From contig JAHBMJ010000218.1 of assembly GCA_018398765.1 (NCBI GenBank), positions 20,001 through 53,634 on the forward strand: 33,634 bases of DNA, written 5' to 3'. Under the pieces are notes generated by a model, which was given only the letters and a program-made list of their open reading frames with translations, was not told the origin of the DNA and made no database searches. The stretch is from Chromera velia (lineage: Eukaryota > Sar > Chromeraceae). Every line of letters begins with the position of its first letter. Position 1 is the first letter of the stretch. Below are positions 21,152-31,011 of the stretch, in pieces. The position numbers were made by a program, and so were the translations under genes.

Positions 21152-23638
21152 CAGACAGAGGACCATCAAATACTGTCCACACACACACAAACAGACACAC
21201 CACCACTTGACCGTCCAGCTCTGATCATCCTTCTATTCTCTATAGGTTCAACCCCACCACACCGACCTGACAATGCAGCCACACAACCACCATTCAGACA
21301 TTCACCCTCAGACAGGGAACCATTCAGAATGATAACCATTCAGACAAGCCCGTAGTAACTCGTTATCACCCTCAGTCAATTCACTTCGCCAAACAGAACC
21401 AAGAAGACGAGACACAAACAAAAGCTCGCCTTCCGCCCGGAAGACATGCAGAGACGGAGTTGACCCGACGAACAGAAAAGGTGATATGAAAAAACAAACA
21501 ACCGGCAGACAAATCCGCACGCATCGACCCGGGATCTCAAAAAGTCTCCTCACACCAACAACAAAAACCACAAAATAAATGCCTCCGTGGAGAAAACGGC
21601 TCGATCGCAAAGACGGCCGACCCTTGCATGACGATCACCCCATTAGTCGCGTTTTGAAGTCGGCCAGAAACAGGAAAGAGAACAGAAAATCCCGATCGAT
21701 CCTCAAAAGAAAATGTAACCAACCCCAGTCTTCCTCTCTGCCTGCCTGCCTTTCTGCCTGCCTGCCTGCCTGCCTGCTTGTCTAACTGACCAGGTTTGTG
21801 TACATGAGTTGTCCTCGAGTGTTTATGCCTCACGTTGTAGTGCCACCGGTATCTGCAGGGACAAAAACACACACAAAACAGTTCGTTCAAAGAGACTCAC
21901 TCGAGTTCGACCTCTCTCCCTCTCACTGGCTCCTCCATCCACTTTCCCCCAGCACATACGCGCGTGGCGATCCCAGAAGTAAAACAAAAAATGAATGAAG
22001 GACCGAAAGATAAAAGCGGACAAAAGCACGAGCACACACACTCATTCAGCCCCCCCCCTCCCACCTATAGTCCCTAGTGATGGGTTTCATGTGAGGTCTC
22101 TGGGGGTTCTGGAGGGCCCTGACGACTTTCACGTCCAGAATGCGGGGGGAGTACCTGAGAAAGTCAGCACAGAGTCGGCAAGAAACATTCTCTGAGAAAT
22201 GATATAGCATCAGACACCACATCAACTATACTAGATGAGAATGCCTGCGCGCGCTCCCATCCCCTCAGCCACAAGCCCGCACAGAGGTGGGAGACATCCA
22301 CACAGGGACACAAGCGAAAGCGACAGGCAGGCAGGCAGGCAGATGGACAAAGGAACAGACCGGGGGGGGGGCACGCCTGCATGGGCCTGCTTGCTTCATT
22401 CATTTTCCTTTTCCTCTTCCCCTCAGTCAGGCCATACAAATCGAATCAAACCCACTTACTTGGGAAAGAGCTGTTCGATGCCCACCCCATCGTACGCGTT
22501 TTTAAGGACGAAGGAGGAGCAGATGCGCTTCTTTCGGATCTGGATGCAGTACCCTGGAGGGACATTTTTTTGGGGGGGGGGGGGCTGCGTGGATGCTGTG
22601 CAAACACAATAGAAGCACACATTTTAATTGTTAGACAATCTCAAAACCTGTGCTTGTACACGGAGAACGAAGATGCGCAGGTCGTCTGTCAGCACTGTTT
22701 CTAAGAACCCAGGACGATATTTCTTTGTTCAAAAAAGAGCCTGAGGACAACCGTGAAGGGTTAGAGAATAAGAGGACTCGAGCGGACAGACGGGCACGCG
22801 GGCAGGCAGGCAGACACCGTTTTGCTTTTTTATTCACCCACCTTGGAAGACTGCAAATGTCTGCTTGGTCCGAGTGAGCTCGTACCTGACTTCCACGAGG
22901 TCTCCTGGGTTGATTTTGGGCATCTGTGAAGGAGGGCCGGGGGAGGTTCGTTGAGGGATGGATTGAGAAATAAATTTAGAAAAATAAGAATGAATGACAT
23001 TGGGACTGTTCTGGGATTGAGACCTTCTGAAGAGAGCAGCCATTCAAAACCATTCCTCTGCGTACGCTTTCATGCTTCTAGAAAGCCGTGGGCTTCTTTC
23101 GTCTCTCTGCAGGTGCACAGAGGGGGGATGAGTGCATGCGTAAACACGCGTATGTAAGTAGGAGTGCCTGTCAGACCTGGAAGGGTCTGGCTTTCCTCAT
23201 GCGGTCCATCTCGAGCAGCTGCAGGTGGTGCATCAGCTCTCTGCATCTCTCCTGGGTCAGTTGCTCTCCCACCAAGTGAAGGGGAGGCCAGTTCTTGGCA
23301 GTCACTGGGTTGTCCATGTTGTACCACTTTTCCCGGGCGGGGGACTGGATAAGCCGCTGTCGAAGGTGCCTTCGCGTCTCCTGCAAAACAAAGAAAGTAA
23401 GACAGCACCGAAGAGGGGCGGGGACGAAAATAGAGAGACACGATGTTTGCGCCAATGGACAATGGCAAAGTGCCAACCGTCTACGCACGCAACCCACCTT
23501 TAAGGCTGGACTCTGCAATGAGCAGGAGGAGACGGCTGAGTTGAAGGAAGGAGGAGACAACATGGACGTGGACGGAAGAGGAGACACGGCCGACGTACAC
23601 ACCCCTTGAGGGCGTCTCCTCAGCACTGCACTCTTCAT
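20812..23638 (-). CDS. Mitochondrial-type 50S ribosomal protein L19 (bL19), seven exons
   Basis: bL19 is a structural protein of bacterial and organellar large ribosomal subunits, near the subunit interface. Exons are 23638-23498, 23380-23177, 22923-22842, 22553-22460, 22154-22065, 21852-21791 and 21026-20812. All phases close to 295 residues, well above the roughly 115-130 of bacterial L19. Residues 1-47 contain Arg, Lys, Ser and no Asp or Glu, as expected of a mitochondrial presequence, and this decides the start. The core runs from KINPGDLVEVRYE (about 118) through QTFAVFQGYCIQIRKKR, NAYDGVGIEQLFPKYSPRI and VKVVRAL, matching the bL19 order (I..GD.V.V, R.Q.F.G, G.G.E..FP.YSP.I). KVRDRLRQLKWNYMRSR resembles the usual KVRRAKLYYLR end. 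Exon 6 adds a basic His/Arg segment and the C-terminus a Lys-rich tail. A donor-like GTCAGTCAG inside exon 7 (from 20890) could indicate a further exon. Plastid targeting cannot be excluded. Confidence 0.85.
21046..21150. repeat. (CA)n microsatellites duplicated with a 61-bp period
   Basis: Two CA arrays are each preceded by CTCTCATATTG (at 21046 and 21107), so the array is an imperfect tandem duplication. It lies in intron 6 of the bL19 gene, where the coding strand reads (GT)n, the same strand sense as the GT arrays in SEC24 intron 12 and the small gene's intron 2. Confidence 0.85.
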
Positions 23639-24290
23639 GGCTGGCTCAGGGCTCTTCGCGCGTTCATCTGCCTGGATGGGAGAGCAGAACCGAGCATATG
23701 TTTTAAGGCGTCTCCTCTGATGAGATACGTACGTACGCACACAAAAAGTTGGAACTCGAGGCTTGAGTTGACCGAACGGTTAAGGACAGCCTGGAACGCA
23801 CTTGAATTTCTTCGTGCTTTCTTCGAAGCTCTTTGCCAAGGACTGTGTGGGCAGTGAGCGGCTTTCTTACAGTAGAGTGACGACGAGTTTTGCACAATTA
23901 ATTATTAATATATAAGTGCATGCAGTGATGTGCAGTGATTGTGCAGTGTATTGCAGGCGCGTCCATTGGCGCGGAATGGCTCTCAGGAATGATGCATGCG
24001 AGTCTTTGTCAGAGTGATTCTCTTCTTGTGACTTATAAACACGGACTTTCTCTTCCCTCGATCATCCATGCATCTCTCGCTTCTCAGAGCTGGCAACTCC
24101 TTCCTTCACAGGCCGGTCATCAGCTTCAAGAGGCGCTTTCACGAAGACGTCTGCATGCAGATTCTTTCTGACAGCCACGCATCAGTCTGAACACTTTTAG
24201 TTCGACTCTCCTTTACTCCCACTCACACCCACAAAGCGGGACTTCGCACGTCAGTAGGCCCGTCTACTCAAGCACTCTGTCCCCCAACCA
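23639..24290. promoter_or_regulatory. Divergent promoter spacer between bL19 and the GGCT-like gene
   Basis: These 652 bases separate two opposed start codons. An AT-rich core at about 23895-23915 (AATTAATTATTAATATATAA) is the best TATA-like candidate. An alternating ACGTACGTACG lies at about 23728-23738, and GTGCA is repeated at 23916-23950. Promoter function is inferred from gene orientation alone. Confidence 0.45.
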
Positions 24291-25289
24291 ATGTCCACAT
24301 CCGCTTCCCCAAACATGGAAACCGAAGAAGCCAAGCCCCTTGAGGTGTCGGGGTCGAACAAGCACATCTTCACCTACGACCTCAGCATGGACCCAGAAGA
24401 CTTCCGAGGGACATACGGCGTCAAGCCTGTGCGTTCCTTCCCCGCGTACATCAAGGGCTTCACAGTTGCCTTCACTCGTAAAGGCTTCGCTTACGCAGAC
24501 CCCGTCCATGCCAATCTGATCCAGTGCTCTGACGTGGCGATGAGCAAAAACCTCTCTGAGAGCATCAAGGACACCAAAGGAGTGGTGCACGGCATTGTGC
24601 ATGAGGTGTCTAAGGACGACATGCAGAGGGTCATCGCGAGGGGAACAGAGACTCATTTCTGTGCCTTCGTGGCATGTAGAGCTGTCACGTACAAGAACGA
24701 AGGTCTGTATGCAGTCACGATGGTTGGGCACAAGCGGTCGGGGTCTGTGTTCGACTGGAAGGAGAACATCGGCAGGAAGGGGCGGGTGCAGAACCCCGTG
24801 CCCTCTTCCTGGTACATCGAGCGTCTGTCTGGTATTGCAGAGAAGGCAGACTTGGATAAGGAATACATCTGTTTGATGAGAAAGTGCCTGACATTTGAGT
24901 CCTCCGACTCTCAACGTAAATGGGCAGAGAGGTGGGTGAGTTTCCGAAAAGGTTGCGGTCGGTGGGGGTTGGCCCCTCTGGTTGTTTGGGTGAATGACGT
25001 TGCTTGGTTGTTCTCTGAAAACTATGGTCTGTTCACCGTGCTGTGTTGCTTCTTTGCGTTTATCATTATCGCATCGATAGTAATCATCCAGTTCCAAAAA
25101 GGGTACAGGGCGTACAGACTGGGGGCTTCAGTCGACTCGTCTGCTTCTTTCGAATCTGATCCCATGGGGGGGGCGTCTGGGGGCATGGATTTGGGCTTCG
25201 GTCCCACAGAGAAGATCCCTCTGGATGTGGGGGGAGAGGGAGAACCCCCGAGAGTTGTGGAATTGGGGGCACATGAGGGCGAACTTTGA
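24291..25289 (+). CDS. Membrane-anchored gamma-glutamylcyclotransferase-like protein, intronless
   Basis: A single 332-residue frame, the only intronless complete gene here. Residues 26-205 match the order of the GGCT/AIG2-like fold: IFTYDLSMDPEDFR, KGFTVAFTRKGF, a HANL strand, KGVVHGIVHEVSKDDM, a Glu at 120 at about the family's catalytic position, then the AVTM strand, PSSWYIERL and LDKEYICLM. Family enzymes cyclise the gamma-glutamyl group of dipeptides or glutathione to 5-oxoproline. The usual YGSN substrate loop near the N-terminus is TYDL here, so activity is uncertain. After a linker a single helix at about 246-267 (VLCCFFAFIIIASIVIIQF) precedes a Gly/acidic tail, which predicts a tail- or single-pass-anchored protein with the enzyme-like domain N-terminal. 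No signal peptide is seen. The first ATG is used because the conserved region begins soon after it. It diverges from the bL19 gene. Confidence 0.8.
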   Translation: MSTSASPNMETEEAKPLEVSGSNKHIFTYDLSMDPEDFRGTYGVKPVRSFPAYIKGFTVAFTRKGFAYADPVHANLIQCSDVAMSKNLSESIKDTKGVVHGIVHEVSKDDMQRVIARGTETHFCAFVACRAVTYKNEGLYAVTMVGHKRSGSVFDWKENIGRKGRVQNPVPSSWYIERLSGIAEKADLDKEYICLMRKCLTFESSDSQRKWAERWVSFRKGCGRWGLAPLVVWVNDVAWLFSENYGLFTVLCCFFAFIIIASIVIIQFQKGYRAYRLGASVDSSASFESDPMGGASGGMDLGFGPTEKIPLDVGGEGEPPRVVELGAHEGEL

Positions 25290-25742
25290 GATGAACAGGG
25301 GATGGAGGACTTAATTCAAATAGACATGCAAAAAGGGAAAGGGGGGGCTTTTGGGTTTTGTGGATCTTTGGAGGGAATGTAGACATGAACAAACAAATGT
25401 GCAAGTTGACGGAAGACAAGGTCCGATCGATCGATGGCATTCCTGTCATGAGTCCTTGAAAGTGGAGGCAACAACAGTCAAGGAAAAATGAATACTTGTG
25501 GATCTTTAATGCAGCTAAATGATTGTTCTCTCTGGGACTTCTTTTCCGTTTTGTCCCTCCGCTTGCCCTCTTGCCCGTCCGTCTGTCAGCTCGTCCGTTA
25601 GTCCTTCTGCTTCAGCCTGCCTGTCTGGCTGCCTGCCCCCCCCGCCTGCCTCCCTGCTTACCCTCCGTGTGTCTTTCTGCCTGTCCGGGGTGAAGAGGCC
25701 ACCGTGTGCGTGCCAAAGGAAGAAACACAAAGAAAAAGGAAA

Positions 25743-25778
<36 letters not shown>

Positions 25779-25894
25779 AGGAAGGAAGGAAGGAAGGAAG
25801 GAAAGAAAGAAAGAAAGAAAAGAAATGCAAGAAATAAAAGAAAGAAGGAAAGAAAGAAGGAAAAAAAGAAAAAAAGACAGAAAAAAAGAAAAAA

Positions 25895-25941
<47 letters not shown>

Positions 25942-26235
25942 GCAAGGAAGAGGTAAAGAAAGAACGAATAAAAGAAAGAGAGAATGAAACCTGTGGCGAG
26001 GTGCATAATCAAAACGGCGCTTTGCTCAAAACCTCTCGGGCCCCCACCCCACGTCGTCTGAAGGACGGTGTATTTCCTTTGTCTGCCTGTCTGTCTTTCT
26101 ATCTGTCTGTCTGTCTGGGAGAAGAAGAAACATATAGTCTGCCTGACAATGTCTATCTGTCTGTTTTTCTTTACAGCTCTCTCTTTTCCTGTTTTTATAT
26201 AATAGACTTTCATTTTCCAGGAATTTCTCCTAGTA

Positions 26236-26275
<40 letters not shown>

Positions 26276-26328
26276 TTTCTTCCTTATACGTTCTTTCTTT
26301 GTTCTTTTTGTTCGTTTCTATATAGGTT
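25290..26328. other. GGCT-like gene 3' flank with simple repeats, no gene seen
   Basis: It holds a CT/CTGCC-rich patch (about 25515-25690), a large GAAA/GGAA tract (25741-25940), CTGT-type iterations (about 26080-26170) and a TC run (26239-26269). Open frames here are products of the repeats (Lys/Glu or Phe/Ser runs). GATCGATCGAT occurs at about 25426-25436. Confidence 0.6.
25741..25940. repeat. (GAAA)n/(GGAA)n purine tract, about 200 bp
   Basis: GAAA units grade into GGAA units and back with interruptions, giving an almost pure purine strand. Such mirror-like homopurine tracts can adopt triplex (H-DNA) structures. The tract lies in a convergent spacer and belongs to no recognised exon. Confidence 0.92.
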
Positions 26329-26480
26329 TAGTGACCAGATTTGATTTGATTTGATTTGAAGTAGGGCTTAACCTCAAATCAAGTCTTAGGCCTGAAAAAC
26401 TTTAGTATGATAGGGCCTATCAAATCCTATCAAATCTACTTCAAATCTGACCCTTTAACCTCAAATCTTCGAGGTCAATC
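26329..26480. mobile_element. Isolated end related to the 16986-18028 element
   Basis: It starts TAGTGACCA, continues with TGATT iterations, then AGTAGGGCTTAA, CTCAAATCAA, CCTATCAAAT and CCTCAAAT in the same order as the left end at 16986. Similarity fades after about 150 bases. No matching GGTCACTA right end was found downstream, so this is a truncated or diverged relative. The right limit given is approximate. Confidence 0.55.
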
Positions 26481-26701
26481 CGTCATCCAGCCTCTCAAAT
26501 GAGTCTTCGCACTTTTTTGTGCGAAAAAAAAAAAAAGATCACAAAAAGATTTTTTCATCGGTTTCACATGCATATGAACGCGCAAAAGCTTTTCCAAATG
26601 TCTGTTCAGTGAAAAAGAGGTTATCCAGTCTATTCTCCAGACATTTAAGTTTTGATTGAGGGTTTAAAGTGCTTCTTTGTTGTGCTGTGGCAGTTTTTAC
26701 G

Positions 26702-27180
26702 CAGTGTTGTTAAGTCTCGGTACTTTCGGTACCTCAGTACCAGAGGGGGGGTCGGTATCGGATTTCGGATCGGATCTTTCGGTACCGACCTAAATGACTC
26801 TCAAACTTAAAAATCACATGTAGTCTGATGTTAGAATATCATTTAAACACACTTCATAAAACAAAATAAACAAAACATAATGATAAATTAAAATTAAGAA
26901 AGTCTTTTCTAGCTTTTTTGATTGTTCCGCGACTTCTGTCTTCTAGAACGGTCTATGGATTGAGGCATAAAACCCAAAAGTTCATGCTAGTCCTCTTTGA
27001 GCATTCCAGTGTCCTAACGGCGTATAAACAGTCTGTAAAGAGTTCTAAAAACCTGTTTAGAATATGTAAAAAAGCCAGTACCGAAAGTATTGAAAAGGTA
27101 CCAAAAGTACCGAAAATTTTTGGATCGGGGGGTCGGTATCGGATTTCGGTACTTAGGTTTGTCGGGACTTAACAACTCTG
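26702..27180. mobile_element. Non-autonomous hAT-type transposon (MITE), 479 bp, with 8-bp target duplication
   Basis: The ends are CAGTGTTGTTAAGTC and the reverse complement of CAGAGTTGTTAAGTC (14 of 15 identical). TTTTTACG flanks the element directly at 26694-26701 and 27181-27188. An 8-bp target duplication with CA..TG termini is the hAT superfamily signature. The interior has no transposase. It carries many GGTACC/GTACCGA words and a 23-bp exact direct repeat near each end (26746-26768 and 27127-27149). The intact duplication and near-identical ends suggest a fairly recent insertion mobilised in trans. Confidence 0.85.
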
Positions 27181-28444
27181 TTTTTACGCTTCTTTCTTTG
27201 CCTTGGGCCCTTCTTGGGTCCCCCTTTATCAAACCGATCAACGATGTCAAACGATCCCACAGGTTATAACAACAAGAAGGCCGCATTAGTATATACTACT
27301 AAATACACTACCGGCTATGCGAAGAAAGTGTAGCCTGCAGAAAGAGGGGGTAATGTAATTGTATGCTCTTAATTTATGTAAGCTCTTAGCTTTGACAATA
27401 GCTCATTAATTTTGAGAGTCTTAATTTAGGCTATTATTTAGCTTTTTGTCTAATTTTTAGTGATTTTCTTGTCTCTAGGCCGGGCTTTCTAGGATTTACT
27501 AGTGGTGTCAACTCTAGTGTCGACTGTGTCATGTCGTCTTCAGCCACAGTAGTATAGATGTGGCGGCGACACCTGGCAGAGCCAAGATTTATCCATATCA
27601 ATCAATCAATCAATCAATCCATAGACATAGCGGGAAGGCCCTAGGGCGGAACATATCAATCAATCAATCAATCAATCAATCCAAAAATTTATTCTTTTTG
27701 AATTCTAGTTTGAATTGTAGATATAACTATGTCAGTTTGCATATATTTTAAATGCATTCGGTTCAGTCATGTAGTCATATTAATTGTTAGATCTGAATTT
27801 CATTCTGTGTCTCGTTCCAGTTTTTCAAGTAACATCTTTCGAGAAGTCTCCTGACACAGAGTTACAGCCAATGCAGATTGCTAATTGAGCCCGATAGACT
27901 TCCCCAACCCCGTCATGCTTCCCCGAAGCCCTGCAATTCCGGGTCCGACTGCGTTTGCCTTCCCCGACCTGTCTTCTACAAACGGTCGGTGCTCGATCTG
28001 CTTTTCGTCAGACAGTTATGGGCAAGCAACGCAGGGCAATGAGACAGTACATAAGTGAAATGACGAACACACACTGACATGTGTACAGGCAGCAGATACC
28101 TTCCGTTTCGCCTGACTCATCCTTCCGATTTCCCTTTACCCAGAAAGCTGAGGGAGAGCCTACGGGAGCAAGTGATCGCGGCGAGGCAAAACTCAAATAT
28201 TTCGGGTCACGAAACAGAAACTCGAAGGTGCTGGCAGAAAAACAGAGTCACAGCACTGGGCCACGCGACGCTATCCTTTCAAAGAAGACCAACAAAGACG
28301 TCTGAGCTTCCTCCAACGACCCGTCAGGCTTTCTCCATGTCGCTGCGTCTGTCCATCTGCCTCTCGATTTTCCTGTCTGCCTGCGACTCTCCTCACCTAC
28401 CTTTCTGCCTATCCTGCTGCCTCCCAACTGCCCCCCCTTACGGT
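27181..28444. other. Convergent spacer downstream of the hAT-type element, no gene seen
   Basis: AT-rich DNA with two AATC arrays and many stop codons. The segment at about 28010-28330 has short overlapping frames on both strands, none with conserved sequence or splice support. A last B9D2 exon could lie here if the donor at 28603 is used, but I could not identify one. Confidence 0.5.
27597..27681. repeat. Two (AATC)n arrays, 58 bp apart
   Basis: Five to six AATC units at 27597-27619 and again at 27655-27681, each preceded by CATATC and followed by CCA. The shared borders suggest duplication of one unit rather than independent expansion. Confidence 0.85.
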
Positions 28445-30365
28445 TTACATGTTTCCTGGTGGTTCGTTGCTTCTTTCTTCGTTTCTTTCTTGATTTCCTC
28501 CTTTCTTTCTTTCTTTCTTTCTTCCTTCCTTTCTTTCTTTCTTTCTTTCTTTGCTGCTTGCTTGCCTTTCCTCTTCGCCTTTTCTATCTCTGCACAGCCC
28601 CACCTGATGGTACGCGAAGTTCCGCAACACGACGTCCACCGTGAGGGAGATCTTCCCACTCGAAGAGGTCGGGAAGAAGTGCCGCTCCTTCGCGCCCTTG
28701 TCGATCAACTCCAGCTGCATCAACTGGGGCCGACTCCCACAGAAGGCAGCTGTAGACAGACAGACAGACAGACAGAAGAAAGGGGGAAGCGAGGCGCAGA
28801 AAGAGAAAGAAAAAGAAACGGAGAGAGACAGAGATTAGGGTTCTCTTTCAACAGGGCAAGAAACTCTTCTCAGACGGGAGTGGCAGACAACAAGGAAGGC
28901 CAAAACCAGGAAAGGGGAGCAATCATCCTGTTATTTGATAGACAAAAAGAAAGAAAGAAGAACCTAGTGTGTAGCATATGCGCCCATCCAATCAATGTCT
29001 GCAACAAGACGAGCAGTCCTCGGGGGTCTCATTGCACAGACCCCCACGTAAATCGGCCAACGCACATCCGACTCTCTACGACCAGCCGGTGGGGATGGCC
29101 GATTTCCAGGCGGCCCGAGACTTGACAAGACGAAACGAAACGAAAGGCGTTCCAATGAAACGATTTGACTCAACACGCAGAGCACCAATCATCCTTCCTT
29201 CTCCCTTCCAAACTTCCTTTTCCCATCACATTGTCGGTCGGGGAGCAAGCACAGAGCAGCCGCTGTGCCACAGACGGCCATGAAAAGCGAATGCAGAGAA
29301 ACCGGGAAGAGAACACAAATCCCCGGGCAAGCAAAACTGAGGGAAAGGCAAAGAAAGATAGACTGACCATAGAGCTCCTCATTCCGAAGGCCCCGGGGCG
29401 TCCACGTGCTGACTGTCAACTCATGGTGACCCGCTGTGCAGGGCAGAGAGACGGTCCCGTATGATACTGCAAGCAGGAAACAAAGGGGGAACGTGGGAGA
29501 AGAATGATCTCCGTAAAGACGAACGTTTTTTTGCGGTAATATAATGTCTCAACCCCCCCCCCTCCCTTCACAGACACAGTCCGAAAAAGTGAGTGCGAAC
29601 AAGCAGACAGGACTAGACATAGATCAGAGACAGAAGCACACAGAAGCAGACCGCAGACTGGGGCAGTGCTTCGGAGGACAGAGACTTTGGAAGACAGCAG
29701 GACCTCCTTCATTTGTTTTTTCTTCGAACCAACGGAGAGGCCCGGAAGCACACAGTATGACACGCATATATGTATGTACATGCTTATGCAGCGGAGACGC
29801 ACCGACGTCCAGCCTCCCATTCCTGTCGAGTTTCCACACTTGCAACCTCAAACGCGGCCAGGTCGTGAGAGAGTCCGTCACCCAGTGAAAGTCCAAGGGC
29901 TGGTTCCACACGTGCACGTTGCTTTCCTGTGAGGAGGGAGGAGAGGAGAGGAGGGAGTCAGGAAAGGAGAAGAGTCGGCATCGAGCCACAAGGGGAGGCA
30001 GATTCAGAAAACGAAGGCAAAGAGAACGTTGGGGAGCCAGGGCAAGAGCTAGATCGTCAACGAAAGCCCGACAAATGGAAGAGGAAAGCAACACTGGATA
30101 TTTGAAGGGCCCCTCTGCGTTTGTCACCCTGATCCTGCAATAGACTGACATCCGCAAAAGCTGTCTGCGTCTGCTGACACGACTCTGCCATCCTGCTGAG
30201 TGCCAGCCATGACTGTCCGTGTTGAATCGAAAATTCCACAAACAACCCTTCTCCGTCCTCGATGTCGAATCCCCACCCAACATCGAGTTCTCCTATCATG
30301 TGAACCTCTGCCTCTGTGTTCTTTCTGTCCTTCGATTTGTCGTCCTTCCGAAATCGGGTTGCCAT
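28445..30365 (-). CDS. B9D2: B9 domain-containing protein 2 (ciliary transition zone)
   Basis: B9D2 works with B9D1 and MKS1 in the transition-zone (MKS) complex that gates cilium entry. Exons 30365-30150, 29926-29803, 29466-29368 and 28749-28445 close in phase. After a charged leader (1-17) the B9 domain shows AEVHMIGELDVG, FVEFSIQHGQSWLALS, QTQTAF, VHVWNQPLDFHW, WPRLRLQVWKLDRNGRLDV, SYGTVSLP, STWTPRG, AFCGSRPQL and GKISLTVDVVLRNF. This matches the animal protein's order and spacing nearly residue for residue around the exon 2/3 and 3/4 junctions, so I am sure of the family. The domain ends near 28607. The frame then runs into a Lys/Glu/Arg low-complexity tail made by a microsatellite and stops at 28445 (247 residues in total, against about 175 usually). 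A donor-like GTGGGG at 28603 may instead splice to a short unseen last exon. It implies a flagellated stage. Confidence 0.9.
28500..28553. repeat. (TTTC)n microsatellite overlapping the B9D2 3' end
   Basis: Twelve or more TTTC/TTCC units. On the B9D2 coding strand this is (GAAA)n and reads as a Lys/Glu/Arg tail. Introns of this window are pyrimidine-rich on their coding strand, so the purine sense here argues against this segment being a B9D2 intron. Confidence 0.85.
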
Positions 30366-31011
30366 CTTGAGCTGACTTCTTGCAGAGGAAGAGGCAAGGT
30401 GGGCAGATCTAGTTGCTTTTCAAGAAAGGACTTGTTGCAGTCAGTCTGAAGATTCGTACGCGAGTGAAATAATGAACTTCACCAAGCACTTCATGTACGG
30501 ATTAGAACAGTATATACGCGGCGAAGTAAATGTCTGGTGATTGCCAAAAGGTTGCACGATGTCGAACTTCATCAAAGGAATCCAAGTCAGAATGGAAAGA
30601 TCAGCAGTGACAGATCAATCATGATCGTCCGATCTGGCTCCGGGACTGCAATTAAGCGTTGAATCGTGTGTTGTTTGCGGATTCAATGCGGAATTCAAAG
30701 TTGCGGCGCGGCGCTGCATGAATGGACATTGGACCCACCCGCGCCGCCACACAATGATGCATGCCTTTCGGGGCCGCCCGAGACGTCATTTCGTCGCCGT
30801 CTCCTGCAAATTTTCATACTTCCTGCCCATAGAGCTAGAGTTCGGGCGAGTGATGGTCAGATGGTGAGAGTTAAACGAGAGAAAGCCGAATGCATTCCAA
30901 ACTGTGTGCATACAAATCAGCTTCTGACTTCGATCTGCACGACCTTCGACGGAGTGAGGTAACAGGACCACCTATTCGCTGAATAGTGTCGTTTTACTTT
31001 TCCTTTCCAAG
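30366..31011. promoter_or_regulatory. Divergent promoter spacer between B9D2 and the 82-residue gene
   Basis: These 646 bases separate opposed start codons. A TATA-like GTATATACGCGG lies at about 30511-30522. A GC-rich patch (about 30700-30780) holds GCGGCGCGGCGC and GCGCCGCC blocks like those upstream of SEC24. No coding frame is convincing. Shared promoter function is inferred from orientation. Confidence 0.45.

Noticed and set aside
25515-26240. Long Phe/Ser-rich minus frame and Lys/Glu-rich plus frames over the GAAA tract
   Set aside because: They exist only because a 200-bp tetranucleotide repeat lacks stop codons in several frames.
29040-29110. Possible extra B9D2 exon in intron 3
   Set aside because: A stop-free stretch with a donor-like end was seen, but joining exon 3 directly to 28749 keeps the phase and restores the conserved B9 spacing, so no extra exon is needed.
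28079-29125. Plus-strand 348-codon frame
   Set aside because: It lies antisense to B9D2 exon 4 and intron 3, contains repeat-derived Phe/Ser runs and shows no domain.
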